Shown here piece after piece: positions 51,101 through 58,730 of a stretch of 64,000 nt of DNA. The notes beneath the pieces were generated by a model. That model had not been told where the DNA came from and searched no databases. It saw only the letters and a program-made list of their open reading frames with translations. The translations under genes and the position numbers were made by a program. Source of the DNA: Streptomyces smaragdinus (lineage in GTDB: Bacteria > Actinomycetota > Actinomycetes > Streptomycetales > Streptomycetaceae); contig NZ_WEGJ01000018.1 of assembly GCF_009604385.1 (NCBI RefSeq), forward strand, positions 59,594 to 123,593. Direction: 5' to 3'. How positions within the stretch are numbered: position 1 is the stretch's first letter; each line of letters begins with the position of its first letter.

Positions 51101-52527
51101 AGGAGTTCCTCGGCCACCCCCGGAAGGAAGGCGTATCGATGTGCTGTCGCCGCGAACGGATTGGCTGCCGGCCGGTTCTCCGCGACGAGCAGCCCCGAGC
51201 TCAGTACCTCGGCCATGTGCGCGGGGCGTGAGCCCGGTTGGGTCAGCTGCTGGACCGTCTCCATGACCGCGAGGTCCAGCGGCGCGACCGAGAGCTGTTG
51301 TGCGAGCTTGAACGCTGTCGGAGAGGCCCCGGCCCGGAACTGCAGGACCCGCTCGGCCGGTGTCTGCGGGTGTTCCGGAGCGAATTCGTCGTCCGGCTCG
51401 AGGCCGTAGTCCTCCGGATCGGGCGGACCCGGTACGGACAGTACGTGTGCCCCGGACCAGTCATCGCCGTCACCCACCAGAAGGTGTGCCCAGCGCGCCA
51501 GCCAACGCGGTGTGAGCTCGATGACCGGCACGGCCGCCCCGACGACGGCATCCGAGTCCGTGGTGCTCGCCGTGCAGCGGGCGCCGTGCGGCAGCGGCCC
51601 GACCGCGTGCAGCCGGGCGTCGCGCGTGGTCATCCAGGTCCGGTACCAGGACCGGTGGGGGAGCAGATCCACCACGACCACGGGAGCGTTTTCACTCCAG
51701 TGGGTGATGAGTCGTTGCGCCTCACCACGCTGCCAGGCCGCCCCTGTGCCGTCCGTGAGTACCATCACGGCCCGGCGCCGAGGGGGCAGCGCCGGATCGG
51801 TGAGGTCGAACTCGGGGGCCTCGGGGCCGGGTCCGTGGAGTCGCAGATCCGACTCCCGGTCCGTGTCGAGCAGCCGGATGTCGAGTGTGCGGAAGGCGCC
51901 GAGGCCGCCGAGTAACCGGCTGAACTCGTTCACACTGTGCCGCCAGGCGGCCATCGACGGTGCGGTGTCCACGACCAGTACCAGGTCCAGCCAGCGTTCG
52001 CGGGCCGGCCGGTACCGGGGCAGCCGAGGCTCGCCCTCCGCGAGGGCCTCGGCGGTCCGCTCCTCGTCGAGGACCAGGTCGTGCGCGGAAGCTACGGTGC
52101 GCCGGAGGGGGCGCAGGGCCCGCTCCAGCATCCGGGGGTTCTCCAGGCCTGGGACCGACGTCCATACGGCGGTGGCGATGGCGTCGACGGACGGCAGGTG
52201 GGGCAGCGGGACCGGTGTGTCGGAGAGGCCCGTCGCCCCGGCCGGTGTCCACGGCGGTGGTTCGGCCGGCGTCGACCGGCGTGGTGCGTCCGGTGCCTTC
52301 CGCTCCTGGTCCCACGGGGGCGTGGGGGAGGGAGCCGGGCGCGGCGACTCGCGGGGGCGGGTGTTCCGCCGCGGTTGCCGGGGGGTCGCGGGCCCGGTGC
52401 TGCGGGGGCGGCTGCGCCCGGCCAGGCACATGGCGAGCCACAGTCCGTCGGCGAGCTCGTACGACGTCAGGTCCGCGCTGCCCGGAGGGTCTGGCGGAGG
52501 CGTCGGAGCCGACGGGGTGCCGGCCAT
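48109..52527 (-). CDS. fxsT: FxsT-like protein: SAV_2336/vWA, NB-ARC and TPR domains; TTA codon
   Basis: 1472 aa from ATG 52527, sharing one base with the MoxR stop. Residues ~20-40 (TSYELADGLWLAMCLAG) and 180-360 resemble the SAV_2336 N-terminal region with a vWA-like domain whose MIDAS motif reads DTAPSM (187-192). NB-ARC follows with Walker A GMGGVGKS (682-689), FDNAES and VTSRNGQW. From ~1040 there are about ten TPR-like repeats with ANLAxxLxxxG...HPxT patterns. The family is annotated as the FxSxx-COOH-system TPR protein. STAND NTPases of this type gate responses to invasion or development. Codon 205 is TTA. Confidence 0.88.
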   Translation of the reverse strand: MAGTPSAPTPPPDPPGSADLTSYELADGLWLAMCLAGRSRPRSTGPATPRQPRRNTRPRESPRPAPSPTPPWDQERKAPDAPRRSTPAEPPPWTPAGATGLSDTPVPLPHLPSVDAIATAVWTSVPGLENPRMLERALRPLRRTVASAHDLVLDEERTAEALAEGEPRLPRYRPARERWLDLVLVVDTAPSMAAWRHSVNEFSRLLGGLGAFRTLDIRLLDTDRESDLRLHGPGPEAPEFDLTDPALPPRRRAVMVLTDGTGAAWQRGEAQRLITHWSENAPVVVVDLLPHRSWYRTWMTTRDARLHAVGPLPHGARCTASTTDSDAVVGAAVPVIELTPRWLARWAHLLVGDGDDWSGAHVLSVPGPPDPEDYGLEPDDEFAPEHPQTPAERVLQFRAGASPTAFKLAQQLSVAPLDLAVMETVQQLTQPGSRPAHMAEVLSSGLLVAENRPAANPFAATAHRYAFLPGVAEELLATCGRAATAEVMRLVLTRLSVSVPEMGDLVRVLTTPSSSQRVTVPAGASEDFAPFVRGLSGLSGPYRTWADRLGGAQRFSAQDGGVDPLQSGRSTLPKKPVSEPRPETVKGQHFRTVSEQGTLMPDGHSAEDRGEPGSMNDANTPTTLSPVERAIAERRKAGSPPPVWGNVPPRNVNFTGRVLSLQDLHTRLTQGTTAVLPEALQGMGGVGKSQIAIEYTYRHSSDYDIVWWIPAEQPAQIRAAFVDLAQRLRLPTSIEANTAVPAVLEALRVGKPYRNWLLVFDNAESPETVTPFFPHGGTGRILVTSRNGQWVNMARTVQVDVFDRAESVELLRRRGPELTDEQAERLSHELGDLPLAIEQAAVWLTETGMPAEEYLDLFLGKKEEFEGRRSELLELAPPMDYQLPVAAAWNVSLDRLKDTNPGALQILQVCSYFAPEPVSRSLFMAGRNAALPGLLGEVLSDPIRLGQALREINRYALARIDHRTNSIQLHRLVQAVLIDQMPPAEREQMRHAAHLLLSGGDPGEPNVTRNWPRYAELLPHIRASGAVECDNHWVRSLVVNTVTYLFTWGDHDACLELAQDALRTWRVSIGPDDPQTLTVARYCSHVLRALGRYSEAKELNTDSLERRRRTRGDADEDTLLAARAVAVDMRASGDFASSAKLNKETYEQAVRSFGDREPVTIAAAVDYGTALRLTGDFTAARDLDAVNLQYAVDALGEDSLLTMMLVSLLAVDLRECGDYVGASEMQENNSIRFEQLAGKETPITLMALRHLGEARRKAGDHEGGLAAGTESWERNERRYGSEHIDTLSAASSLVIAQRQAGNLDESVELGGKTLDLMRQTLGEEHPFTLGTMTNLAISLRRKGETERAADLNRQARDGLIATVGPNHPYTLAVAINLASDLFTLGDAQAAAEADEETLRRATETLGESHPMTLACALNLAADLRGLGKTNRAETLYAATLSSLRQVLGQEHPATLAATRNERADCDAEVYLI

Positions 52528-53657
52528 CACGGCCTCGTCGTGTCGAGGCTGCGCCACAGCGAGTCGACGAGCCGACTCCAGTGTTCGTCCTCCTCGAAGC
52601 CGTCGGACGTGGCGAGATGGACGCTGTTGAGCAACTGGTCGGCGCTCAGCCCTCCCTCACGAGCGCTGCGGGAGGCGAAAAGCCGGACGAGTTCCTCACC
52701 ACGGGCACCGGCCCGCGGCCCGAACCGTGCCGCGACCATCGCGGCGAGCTGCTCGGTGTCCGGAGGGGGGAGTTCGAGGCGAAGACACCGGCGCAACAGG
52801 GCGGGTGGAAATTCCTTTTCCCCGTTGGAGGTGATGAGGATCAGCGGGAAGGCGCGGCAGCGTACTCGGCCGCCGGTGATTGTCGCCTTCATGCCGGGAT
52901 CGGAGGTGAGTACGTCGGCCGCCGGTTCACGGGAGGCTATTCGTACCAGCTCGGGGATGTCGTACTCGCCCTCCTCGAAGATGTTGAGCAGGTCGTTCGG
53001 GAGGTCGATGTCGCTCTTGTCCAGCTCGTCGATGAGAAGTACGCGTGGCAGTCGATACGGCAGCAATGAGGTGCCCAGTGGCCCGAGCCTTACATAATCG
53101 CCCACGGCGGCCGGCCCGGCATTCGTTAAGCCATCCGCGGGTAAGGGGTGTCGCGCCTCGACGGCGGCGCGATGGGCGGCTGCGTCCTGGGCGCGTCCGA
53201 TGGCGTCGTATTCGTACAGCCCGGATTTCAGGGTCGTGCTCGTGGTGATCGGCCAGCGCAGGACGCGCCCCAGCCGCAGCTCCCGCGCCACGCGATAGGC
53301 CAGGCTCGACTTTCCCGTGCCGGGGCGCCCCGTGACCAGCAGCGGGCGGCGCAGATACAGGGCCGCGTTGACCATGTCCGCCTCGTCCACGTTGACCGGC
53401 CGGCGCGGGTCCCCGTCCCGCAGCGGCGGGCCGATGCGCCGGGTTGTCTCCGCCTCGTCCTCCGCCGGCCGGTCCTGGAGCGGACCGCCCTTGAAGTCGC
53501 GCCAGGGCGGCGGAACCATGAGAACGTCGTCGAGGTCGCGGGCCGCCATCTGGCGGCCGTCGCCGTGGTAGACCCACCACGGTGCGGGGGACTGCGGGCG
53601 GGTCTCCTGACCGGTGTCTGGGTCGGACATGTCGTCCGTGGGTGGGCCGTCACTCAC
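52527..53657 (-). CDS. MoxR-type AAA ATPase; two TTA codons
   Basis: 376 aa. GTG 53657 overlaps the upstream stop (GTGA); ATG 53630 is the alternative start. Walker A VTGRPGTGKSSLA (108-120), Walker B VLLIDELDKSDIDLPNDLLNIFEEGEY (207-233), sensor ILITSNGEKEFPPALLRRCLRLELP with the arginine finger. MoxR ATPases remodel partner proteins and often work with vWA proteins; the downstream FxsT has a vWA-like domain. Codons 172 and 177 are TTA, five codons apart, so translation would be strongly bldA-dependent. Operon with VMAP and trypsin genes. Confidence 0.88.
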   Translation of the reverse strand: MSDGPPTDDMSDPDTGQETRPQSPAPWWVYHGDGRQMAARDLDDVLMVPPPWRDFKGGPLQDRPAEDEAETTRRIGPPLRDGDPRRPVNVDEADMVNAALYLRRPLLVTGRPGTGKSSLAYRVARELRLGRVLRWPITTSTTLKSGLYEYDAIGRAQDAAAHRAAVEARHPLPADGLTNAGPAAVGDYVRLGPLGTSLLPYRLPRVLLIDELDKSDIDLPNDLLNIFEEGEYDIPELVRIASREPAADVLTSDPGMKATITGGRVRCRAFPLILITSNGEKEFPPALLRRCLRLELPPPDTEQLAAMVAARFGPRAGARGEELVRLFASRSAREGGLSADQLLNSVHLATSDGFEEDEHWSRLVDSLWRSLDTTRP

Positions 53658-55183
53658 TGGCTGTGTCCTTGTCTGCGCTGCGGCGGCTGGAAACGACGTA
53701 GGGGCACGTAGGTGTTGTTCGGGTCGTCTATCAGTACGAGCACATGATCCGCAAACAGCTCGTGGACCTTGGTCGCCAGCAGGTTCAGCTGGTCCGCCGT
53801 GAACAGGCGCGTCGCCAGCTCGTCGAGTGTCGGGGCGGCAGCGGACGAGCAGGTCCACAGCATGGCCGGAACCCCCTCCCGCAGGGCGACGTCGTAGGAG
53901 TGGATGACCCCGGGCTCGGGTTTGCGTGGAGCGTCGAGCAGGGCGAGCGCGACCACTCGTCCGTCCCGGTCCCGGCCCAGCACGTCCTGCAGGGCGGACG
54001 GGCTCAGACCGGCCGGTCCGCCGCAGGTGTGCCAGGAGCACTCGTGCGGGGTGTCCCGCATGCTGCGCCAGCGTTTCTTCAGTACGCGCTGGATCGACGG
54101 GTCCCGCTGCCGCTCCAGACTGCGGATCACCGTCTGGTAATGGCGAACCAGGGGGCGCGGCAGACCGGTGGAGCGATGGGTGGCGAATTCCCCCACAGGC
54201 AGGTCGACCAGGTCCCGGCCCAGCAGGAACTCCAGTTGCACGGGTGTGTCGAGGCCGGCCAGGGACGCCTCACCGCTGGAGATGGCGCGCTCCACGGTCA
54301 TCTCCAGATCCCCGTCGGAGCACGCGAAGTCGAGGAAGTCCGGACGGGCCGGGGCACGGACATCCTCCTTCGTCCATGACGACACCAGATACCCCTCAGT
54401 GTCGTCCTCACTCCCCTGCTCGATCTGTATCGCCAGGTAGGCGATGCCGTCGGGCGGTTCGGCCCCCACGGGTACGAGCGCGCCGCGCGCCGCGCTCAGG
54501 GTGTCCCGCAGGCCGAGGCCGTCGGCGACGGTGTCGTTCCACAGCCGCAGCCGCCGGGCCAGGTGATCCGGGGCGAGCGCGGCGACCTGTTCGACGTACA
54601 CCATGAAGGGGAACAGCCCGTCCGTTCGTGCGTTTGCCTCCGTCAGATGGTTGAAGGCCAGAACGATGTCCTCGTGTCCGGGCGGGAGCTGTTCGTAGCC
54701 GCCCCGTGCCTCCCGGTGGATCCGGCCGACCGGCACCTTGGGAGCCGTCCGCAGCAGCTCGTGGATCTCGTTCAGTTCGGCCTGGTCGAGTGCCGGCTGG
54801 ACGAATGCCGGGGGGATGTGGCGGCAGAACGCCTCCGTGGACCGGGCACCCGGGGCGAAGAAACGGATCGTCTCGGCCAGCACCATGAGACCGCCCGGAA
54901 TACCGTCGAGGGTCCGCACGATTTCGTAGAGCTGGCTCCGGGTGCCGGTGTTCTGCGGTACGAGCCCGTTGAGGTCGACGTTCAGCCGGTCGCCCGCCAC
55001 CTCCAGACACTGGCGCCGGCGATCTGGTTCCCCCATGGGGTGGGTGCGTTCGAGTGCGTGCACGAGTCTGCTGGTGCGTGACCAGTCCGATGGATCATCG
55101 AGTAATTCCGCCATCCCCGTTTTCCTGTGAGACATCCAGGCGTGAACGGGCTCGGCCGGATCGAGTGTCAGAAGTCCTGTCAC
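53654..55183 (-). CDS. VMAP-like (vWA-MoxR-associated) protein; TTA codon
   Basis: 509 aa from GTG 55183, overlapping the trypsin-gene stop (GTGA). An N-terminal short acidic EAD-like helical segment precedes the large C-terminal VMAP region; recognisable parts are HIPPAFVQPALDQAELNEIHELL, PFMVYVEQVAAL, YLAIQIEQGSEDDTEGYLVSSW and CSWHTCGGPAGLSPSAL..LLDAPRKPEPG. VMAP proteins are the third component of vWA-MoxR-VMAP ternary systems proposed as NTP-dependent conflict or developmental machines. Codon 27 is TTA. Exact domain limits need a profile search. Confidence 0.72.
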   Translation of the reverse strand: MTGLLTLDPAEPVHAWMSHRKTGMAELLDDPSDWSRTSRLVHALERTHPMGEPDRRRQCLEVAGDRLNVDLNGLVPQNTGTRSQLYEIVRTLDGIPGGLMVLAETIRFFAPGARSTEAFCRHIPPAFVQPALDQAELNEIHELLRTAPKVPVGRIHREARGGYEQLPPGHEDIVLAFNHLTEANARTDGLFPFMVYVEQVAALAPDHLARRLRLWNDTVADGLGLRDTLSAARGALVPVGAEPPDGIAYLAIQIEQGSEDDTEGYLVSSWTKEDVRAPARPDFLDFACSDGDLEMTVERAISSGEASLAGLDTPVQLEFLLGRDLVDLPVGEFATHRSTGLPRPLVRHYQTVIRSLERQRDPSIQRVLKKRWRSMRDTPHECSWHTCGGPAGLSPSALQDVLGRDRDGRVVALALLDAPRKPEPGVIHSYDVALREGVPAMLWTCSSAAAPTLDELATRLFTADQLNLLATKVHELFADHVLVLIDDPNNTYVPLRRFQPPQRRQGHSQ

Positions 55184-56127
55184 CGAAGCCCCTCCTCCGC
55201 GAACCGTCGCAATTCGTCGTCGATCGACCGGACGGTGCGCGAGTCACCCACCAAGGTCCTGACCGCGTCGATCAGTTCTTCGAGTCCTCCCTCGTGATCG
55301 CAGCTAGTACGTATCACGTGATACAAGTGCGCGTGTGAAGCGGGTCGTTCGGCCACCGTCCAGCCGATCTCCGGGCGCAGCAGCGACACCAGATCCTGCC
55401 GGCCGCCGAGTGTCGCGAACATCGGGATGGACGCGATCAGCCTCGCCAGTTCGGCGCACTGCCGTGCTGTCAGTTCATCCATGGCCGGCCGGTCCGGTGT
55501 GAGCAGGCCGGTGAGCGGTGTCCACTCGCGGGCGATGGCCGTGAGCGGGAACATCCAGGCGATCCGTTCGACGGACGAGTTGTACGCGGCGACGACCAGG
55601 CCGATGACGCCGCCGAGCCCCCGGTCCCAGACACCCGCGCCACTGAAGCCCCGCTGGATGGGCACGCCGTGTGCCCGGCCGTCCAGTTGGCGCCAGGCCG
55701 GGTTGGGGCCGCCGGAGCCCGTCGCGGTCGCCTCGACCCAGACGCCGTCGCCGAGGCCCGGGCTCGGGTAGCCGTACACGCTGACGTCGGTGGGGCCGGT
55801 GTCGTCACCGGCCATCAGCGTCGCCGGGCGGGCCTCGGCCGGCGTGTCGGGCGGCTCGAGTTCCAGGACCGCGATATCGCCGGACGCGGACAGGGCCGGG
55901 AACCAGCCGCCGGCGATGGTCCGGGCGGGGCGGGGGCGGGCGTCGCCGGAGGGGGAGAAGTCCACGTACACCGTGCTACCGGTCGGCACGATCCGGTCGT
56001 CGGGGTGTCCGAGAGCCTCGGTCACGACATGCGCGCAGGTGAGGATTCTGCCCGAGCCGATGAAGACGCCCGCACCGCAGAGGCCTTCGCCGCTGGGGCC
56101 CCGCACCCGCACGCGCCAGTCACCCAT
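55180..56127 (-). CDS. Trypsin-like serine peptidase with C-terminal effector-associated domain
   Basis: 315 aa from ATG 56127. No signal peptide, so cytosolic. Catalytic triad His33 (LTCAHVV), Asp84 (ASGDIAVLEL) and Ser162 (QRGFSGAGVW). Residues ~217-310 (LTARQCAELARLIASIPMFATLGGRQDLVSLLRPEIGWTVAERPASHAHLYHVIRTS.. ) resemble effector-associated domain 2, a death-like adaptor found in bacterial conflict systems. First gene of the four-gene operon with VMAP, MoxR and FxsT; no TTA codon seen. Likely the effector, released by the NTPases (inference). Confidence 0.85.
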   Translation of the reverse strand: MGDWRVRVRGPSGEGLCGAGVFIGSGRILTCAHVVTEALGHPDDRIVPTGSTVYVDFSPSGDARPRPARTIAGGWFPALSASGDIAVLELEPPDTPAEARPATLMAGDDTGPTDVSVYGYPSPGLGDGVWVEATATGSGGPNPAWRQLDGRAHGVPIQRGFSGAGVWDRGLGGVIGLVVAAYNSSVERIAWMFPLTAIAREWTPLTGLLTPDRPAMDELTARQCAELARLIASIPMFATLGGRQDLVSLLRPEIGWTVAERPASHAHLYHVIRTSCDHEGGLEELIDAVRTLVGDSRTVRSIDDELRRFAEEGLR

Positions 56128-56551
56128 AACCCAGCACCCCCTCCAGGCTCGCGGGAGTACCCCTCCCCCGGTGGAGGCCGGATCAGTCGCTGAGCCTGGT
56201 CATTAATCTACGCACCCGGCATGGTCCCGGCGAGGGATTGCGTGGTACATCGTGAAGGGTTTGTCACCCGAGGTGTGCCGTCTGCCCAAGGATGTGACGA
56301 TCTTTCGGACCCTCCCGGGCAGGGTACGGGAGGGTGGTGGTGGCCGAGCCGGCGGTCGCTTGGTCGGCGATGCCGGACGATCGCGTATCAATTCGAATAA
56401 TCCCTGTGTGGCGCGTACAAAGGGGCTCGGCATCACCCCGTCGGCCGAACCCGGTCGGACCTTTTTCGCCGCTGATCGCCGGGGAGTCGTCCGTTAAGGT
56501 CGTGTCGGAGCCGTTGGGGGCACGCCAACGCCGTGACGCCATGGGGGCGCT
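56128..56551. promoter_or_regulatory. 424-nt divergent intergenic region, AT-richer stretch
   Basis: No gene supported. It separates the trypsin operon from the DUF77 gene. A low-GC stretch around 56385-56405 (GTATCAATTCGAATAATCCC) may carry the promoter of one or both. Near the DUF77 gene an inverted repeat CGTTGG/CCAACG occurs at 56512-56530 with a 7-nt loop, 22 nt before its start. Confidence 0.4.
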
Positions 56552-56803
56552 GTGCGACTGAGAGTGGAGTTCACGACCGAGCCGTTCGACCTCGAACAGC
56601 CGCCCGCGCACGCCGTCGCGGCACGTGAGGTCGTGGAGTCGGCCGGGCTCGACGCCGTGGACGTCGGACCGTTCGGGAACACCGTCGAGGGCGGGACGCA
56701 CGCCGTGCTCGCGACCGTCGACTCCGTGCTGCGCAAGGCGCTGGAGGCCGGGGCCACCCGGATCTCCCTGCAGCTCAACGTGGTGGAGGAGGACGGAGCG
56801 TGA
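56552..56803 (+). CDS. MTH1187/YqgV-type thiamine-binding protein
   Basis: 83 aa from GTG 56552, with a GGGGG site. Ferredoxin-like fold of the DUF77 family: LRVEFTTEPFDLEQPPAHAVAAREVVESAGLDAVDVGPFGNTVEGGTHAVLATVDSVLRKALEAGATRISLQLNV. Family members bind thiamine or related ligands in the cytosol and may sense them. The stop overlaps the start of the HTH gene (GTGA), so the two form an operon and perhaps a sensor-regulator pair. Confidence 0.82.
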   Translation: MRLRVEFTTEPFDLEQPPAHAVAAREVVESAGLDAVDVGPFGNTVEGGTHAVLATVDSVLRKALEAGATRISLQLNVVEEDGA

Positions 56804-57195
56804 CCGACGACCACCCGTTCGTCGAAGCGGTACGGCCCCTCGTCGATGCCCTCGGCGGGGAGATGGTCGACCCCGCGGAGGCGGCCGGGGACGACGTGGT
56901 GCTCGCCTGGGAGGGCGAGGACGTGGTCGCCGTGCGGCTGCCGGCGCTGTCGGACTCGCTCGATCATCTGCTCGCGGAGCTGCGGCGGCGGCACGGGATG
57001 CCCCTGGCCGAGCTCGACCGCAGGACGAAGCAGCAGGTCGTACGGGTCCTGGAGACGCGCGGCGCGTTCTCGGTACGGCACGGGGTGGAGACGGTGGCGG
57101 CGGCCCTGGGGGTCAGCCGGTTCACCGTCTACAACTACCTCAACTACGTCAATGAGCAGCGGGCCAGGGAAGCGGGCATCGGTCCCGAGGGGTGA
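56800..57195 (+). CDS. Helix-turn-helix DNA-binding protein
   Basis: 131 aa from GTG 56800. An N-terminal acidic region (HPFVEAVRPLVDALGGEMVDPAEAAGDDVVLAWEGEDVVAVRLP) is followed by a C-terminal PucR/Fis-like helix-turn-helix: LDRRTKQQVVRVLETRGAFSVRHGVETVAAALGVSRFTVYNYLNYVNEQR. Likely a transcription factor reading the state of the thiamine-binding partner; target unknown. Converges on apbE with a 3-nt gap. Confidence 0.82.
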   Translation: MTDDHPFVEAVRPLVDALGGEMVDPAEAAGDDVVLAWEGEDVVAVRLPALSDSLDHLLAELRRRHGMPLAELDRRTKQQVVRVLETRGAFSVRHGVETVAAALGVSRFTVYNYLNYVNEQRAREAGIGPEG

Positions 57196-57198
57196 TCG

Positions 57199-57972
57199 TC
57201 AGCCCAGCCGGCGGGCCAGGCCCTTGGTGTACCGCACCCCGTCGTCCGCGGTGATCAGCAGGGCCTCCGTCTCCGGCACCGACTCGAGCCAGTCCGGGGC
57301 GCGTTTCGAGCCCATCGCGAAGGCCGCCGTCGCCCAGCAGTCCGCCCAGGTCAGCGAGGGCGACACCACGGTCACCGACACCAGGTCGGTCTCGGCGGGC
57401 CGCCCGGTGCGCGGGTCGACGATGTGACGCCCGCGTTCGGCCGTACCGGAGGTGGCGACGGCGAGCCGTGCCGCGCCGGCCGCGGAGATCACCGCGGCCA
57501 GCTGCCGCGGGTGCAGCGGGTCGGCCACCCCGACCCGCCACGGCCGGTCCGGGCCGGGTACGCCGAGGAGCTGTACGTCCCCACCGCCGTTGAGGTTCAC
57601 GCCGGTGGCGCCGGCCGCCGCGGCCAGCTCCGCGGCCCGCTCGACGGCCCAGCCCTTCACGATGCCCGTCGGATCCGGGCGCCCCGCGTAACGGGCGCTG
57701 AACCAGCCCTCGCTGATCCGCTCCGCCTCGGCCGCGAGGGCGAACACCTCGGCGACCTCCGGGTCGCAGTCGGCGAGCGCGAGTTCGCCGCGGGCGAGCC
57801 GGGAGACCTGGCTGCCCTCGCGGTAGGTGCTGAACACCTCGTCGACCCGGTGCAGCAGGGCGACCGCCTCGTCGGTCGCGGCCCGCACGGCCGCCTCCTC
57901 CCCGCCGCGGACGTCGAAGGAGAAGACGGTCCCCATCGCCTCCTCGACGCGGCGGTGCGCGCTCTCAGCCAT
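57199..57972 (-). CDS. apbE: ApbE-family FAD:protein FMN transferase
   Basis: 257 aa; the ATG at 57972 overlaps the FMN-binding gene by 8 nt. ApbE motifs: MGTVFSFDVRG at the N-terminus, RVDEVFSTYREGSQVSRL, PTGIVKGWAVERAAELAAAAGATGVNLNGGGDVQLLG and the metal/nucleotide site ATSGTAERGRHIVDPRTGRP. It attaches FMN through a phosphoester to threonine of FMN-binding proteins, here the product of the upstream gene. Short compared with proteobacterial ApbE and without a signal peptide, so it acts in the cytosol or is exported otherwise. Confidence 0.93.
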   Translation of the reverse strand: MAESAHRRVEEAMGTVFSFDVRGGEEAAVRAATDEAVALLHRVDEVFSTYREGSQVSRLARGELALADCDPEVAEVFALAAEAERISEGWFSARYAGRPDPTGIVKGWAVERAAELAAAAGATGVNLNGGGDVQLLGVPGPDRPWRVGVADPLHPRQLAAVISAAGAARLAVATSGTAERGRHIVDPRTGRPAETDLVSVTVVSPSLTWADCWATAAFAMGSKRAPDWLESVPETEALLITADDGVRYTKGLARRLG

Positions 57973-58681
57973 CGACCCGGTCCAGGGCGGACTGGAGGGA
58001 CTTGGTGTAGCCGTCGCTGGTGTAGGTGGCGCCGGAGACACTGTCGATGTCGGCGGTCTGTGCGGTGACGGTCTCCTTGTTGAGGGTGGGGACGGACATT
58101 TTGGTGATGTCGTCGTTGTGTCCGCCCTCGGGTGCCTGTACGGCCTCGGACTTGGTGATCTTTCCGTCGGTCAGGGTGAGGCGGACCTGGACGGGGCCGT
58201 ATTTGGTCTGGACGGGTTTGCCGTCGACGGTGCGGGTGGGCCGGCCGAGGAGGCCGTCCTTCTTGGCCTTGTCGAGGGCGGACTGGAGGGATCTGCGGTA
58301 GCCGTCGCTGGTGTAGGTGGCGCCGGAGACGGTGTCGATGTCGGCGGTCTGTGCGGTGACGGTCTCCTTGTTGAGGGTGGGGACGGACATTTTGGTGATG
58401 TCGTCGTTGTGTCCGCCCTCGGGTGCCTGTACGGCCTCGGACTCGGTGATCCTTCCGTCGGTCAGGGTGAGGCGGACCCGCACGTCGCCGTACTTCGTCC
58501 GGACGGCGTCCCCCGTGGCCGTGTGGTTGCCGGCGGTCGCCTGCTTGCCCTGCGCGATGCCGGGGGCGGCGGCGTCCGGGGCCTGGGCCGCGTCCGGCTT
58601 CAGGGTCACCAGCAGGACGACGCCGGACGTGGTGGCGACGGTCGTCAGGATCACCCGTCTGACGGGGTGGTTCTTTCGCAT
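57965..58681 (-). CDS. Exported protein with two nearly identical FMN-binding domains
   Basis: 238 aa from ATG 58681. An N-terminal signal/anchor (RRVILTTVATTSGVVLLVTL) precedes two FMN_bind domains of 97 residues each; both carry the flavinylation site VSGATYTSDGY, whose Thr receives FMN from ApbE. The repeats share KMSVPTLNKETVTAQTADID and VQAPEGGHNDDIT word for word. The protein would carry two covalent FMNs on the outer face of the membrane and accept electrons from the ferric-reductase-like protein encoded upstream. The DNA repeat is described separately. Confidence 0.92.
   Translation of the reverse strand: MRKNHPVRRVILTTVATTSGVVLLVTLKPDAAQAPDAAAPGIAQGKQATAGNHTATGDAVRTKYGDVRVRLTLTDGRITESEAVQAPEGGHNDDITKMSVPTLNKETVTAQTADIDTVSGATYTSDGYRRSLQSALDKAKKDGLLGRPTRTVDGKPVQTKYGPVQVRLTLTDGKITKSEAVQAPEGGHNDDITKMSVPTLNKETVTAQTADIDSVSGATYTSDGYTKSLQSALDRVDG
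57981..58486. repeat. Tandem 291-nt internal duplication within the FMN-binding gene
   Basis: Bases ~57981-58195 repeat at ~58272-58486 with an offset of exactly 291 nt and only a few substitutions, most of them near the ends. Near identity at synonymous sites points to a recent duplication or gene conversion. Confidence 0.85.
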
Positions 58682-58730
58682 GATCTGCGCTCCTGTGCTT
58701 CCGGGCTCGTGGGGGACGCGTGTCCGTGGC

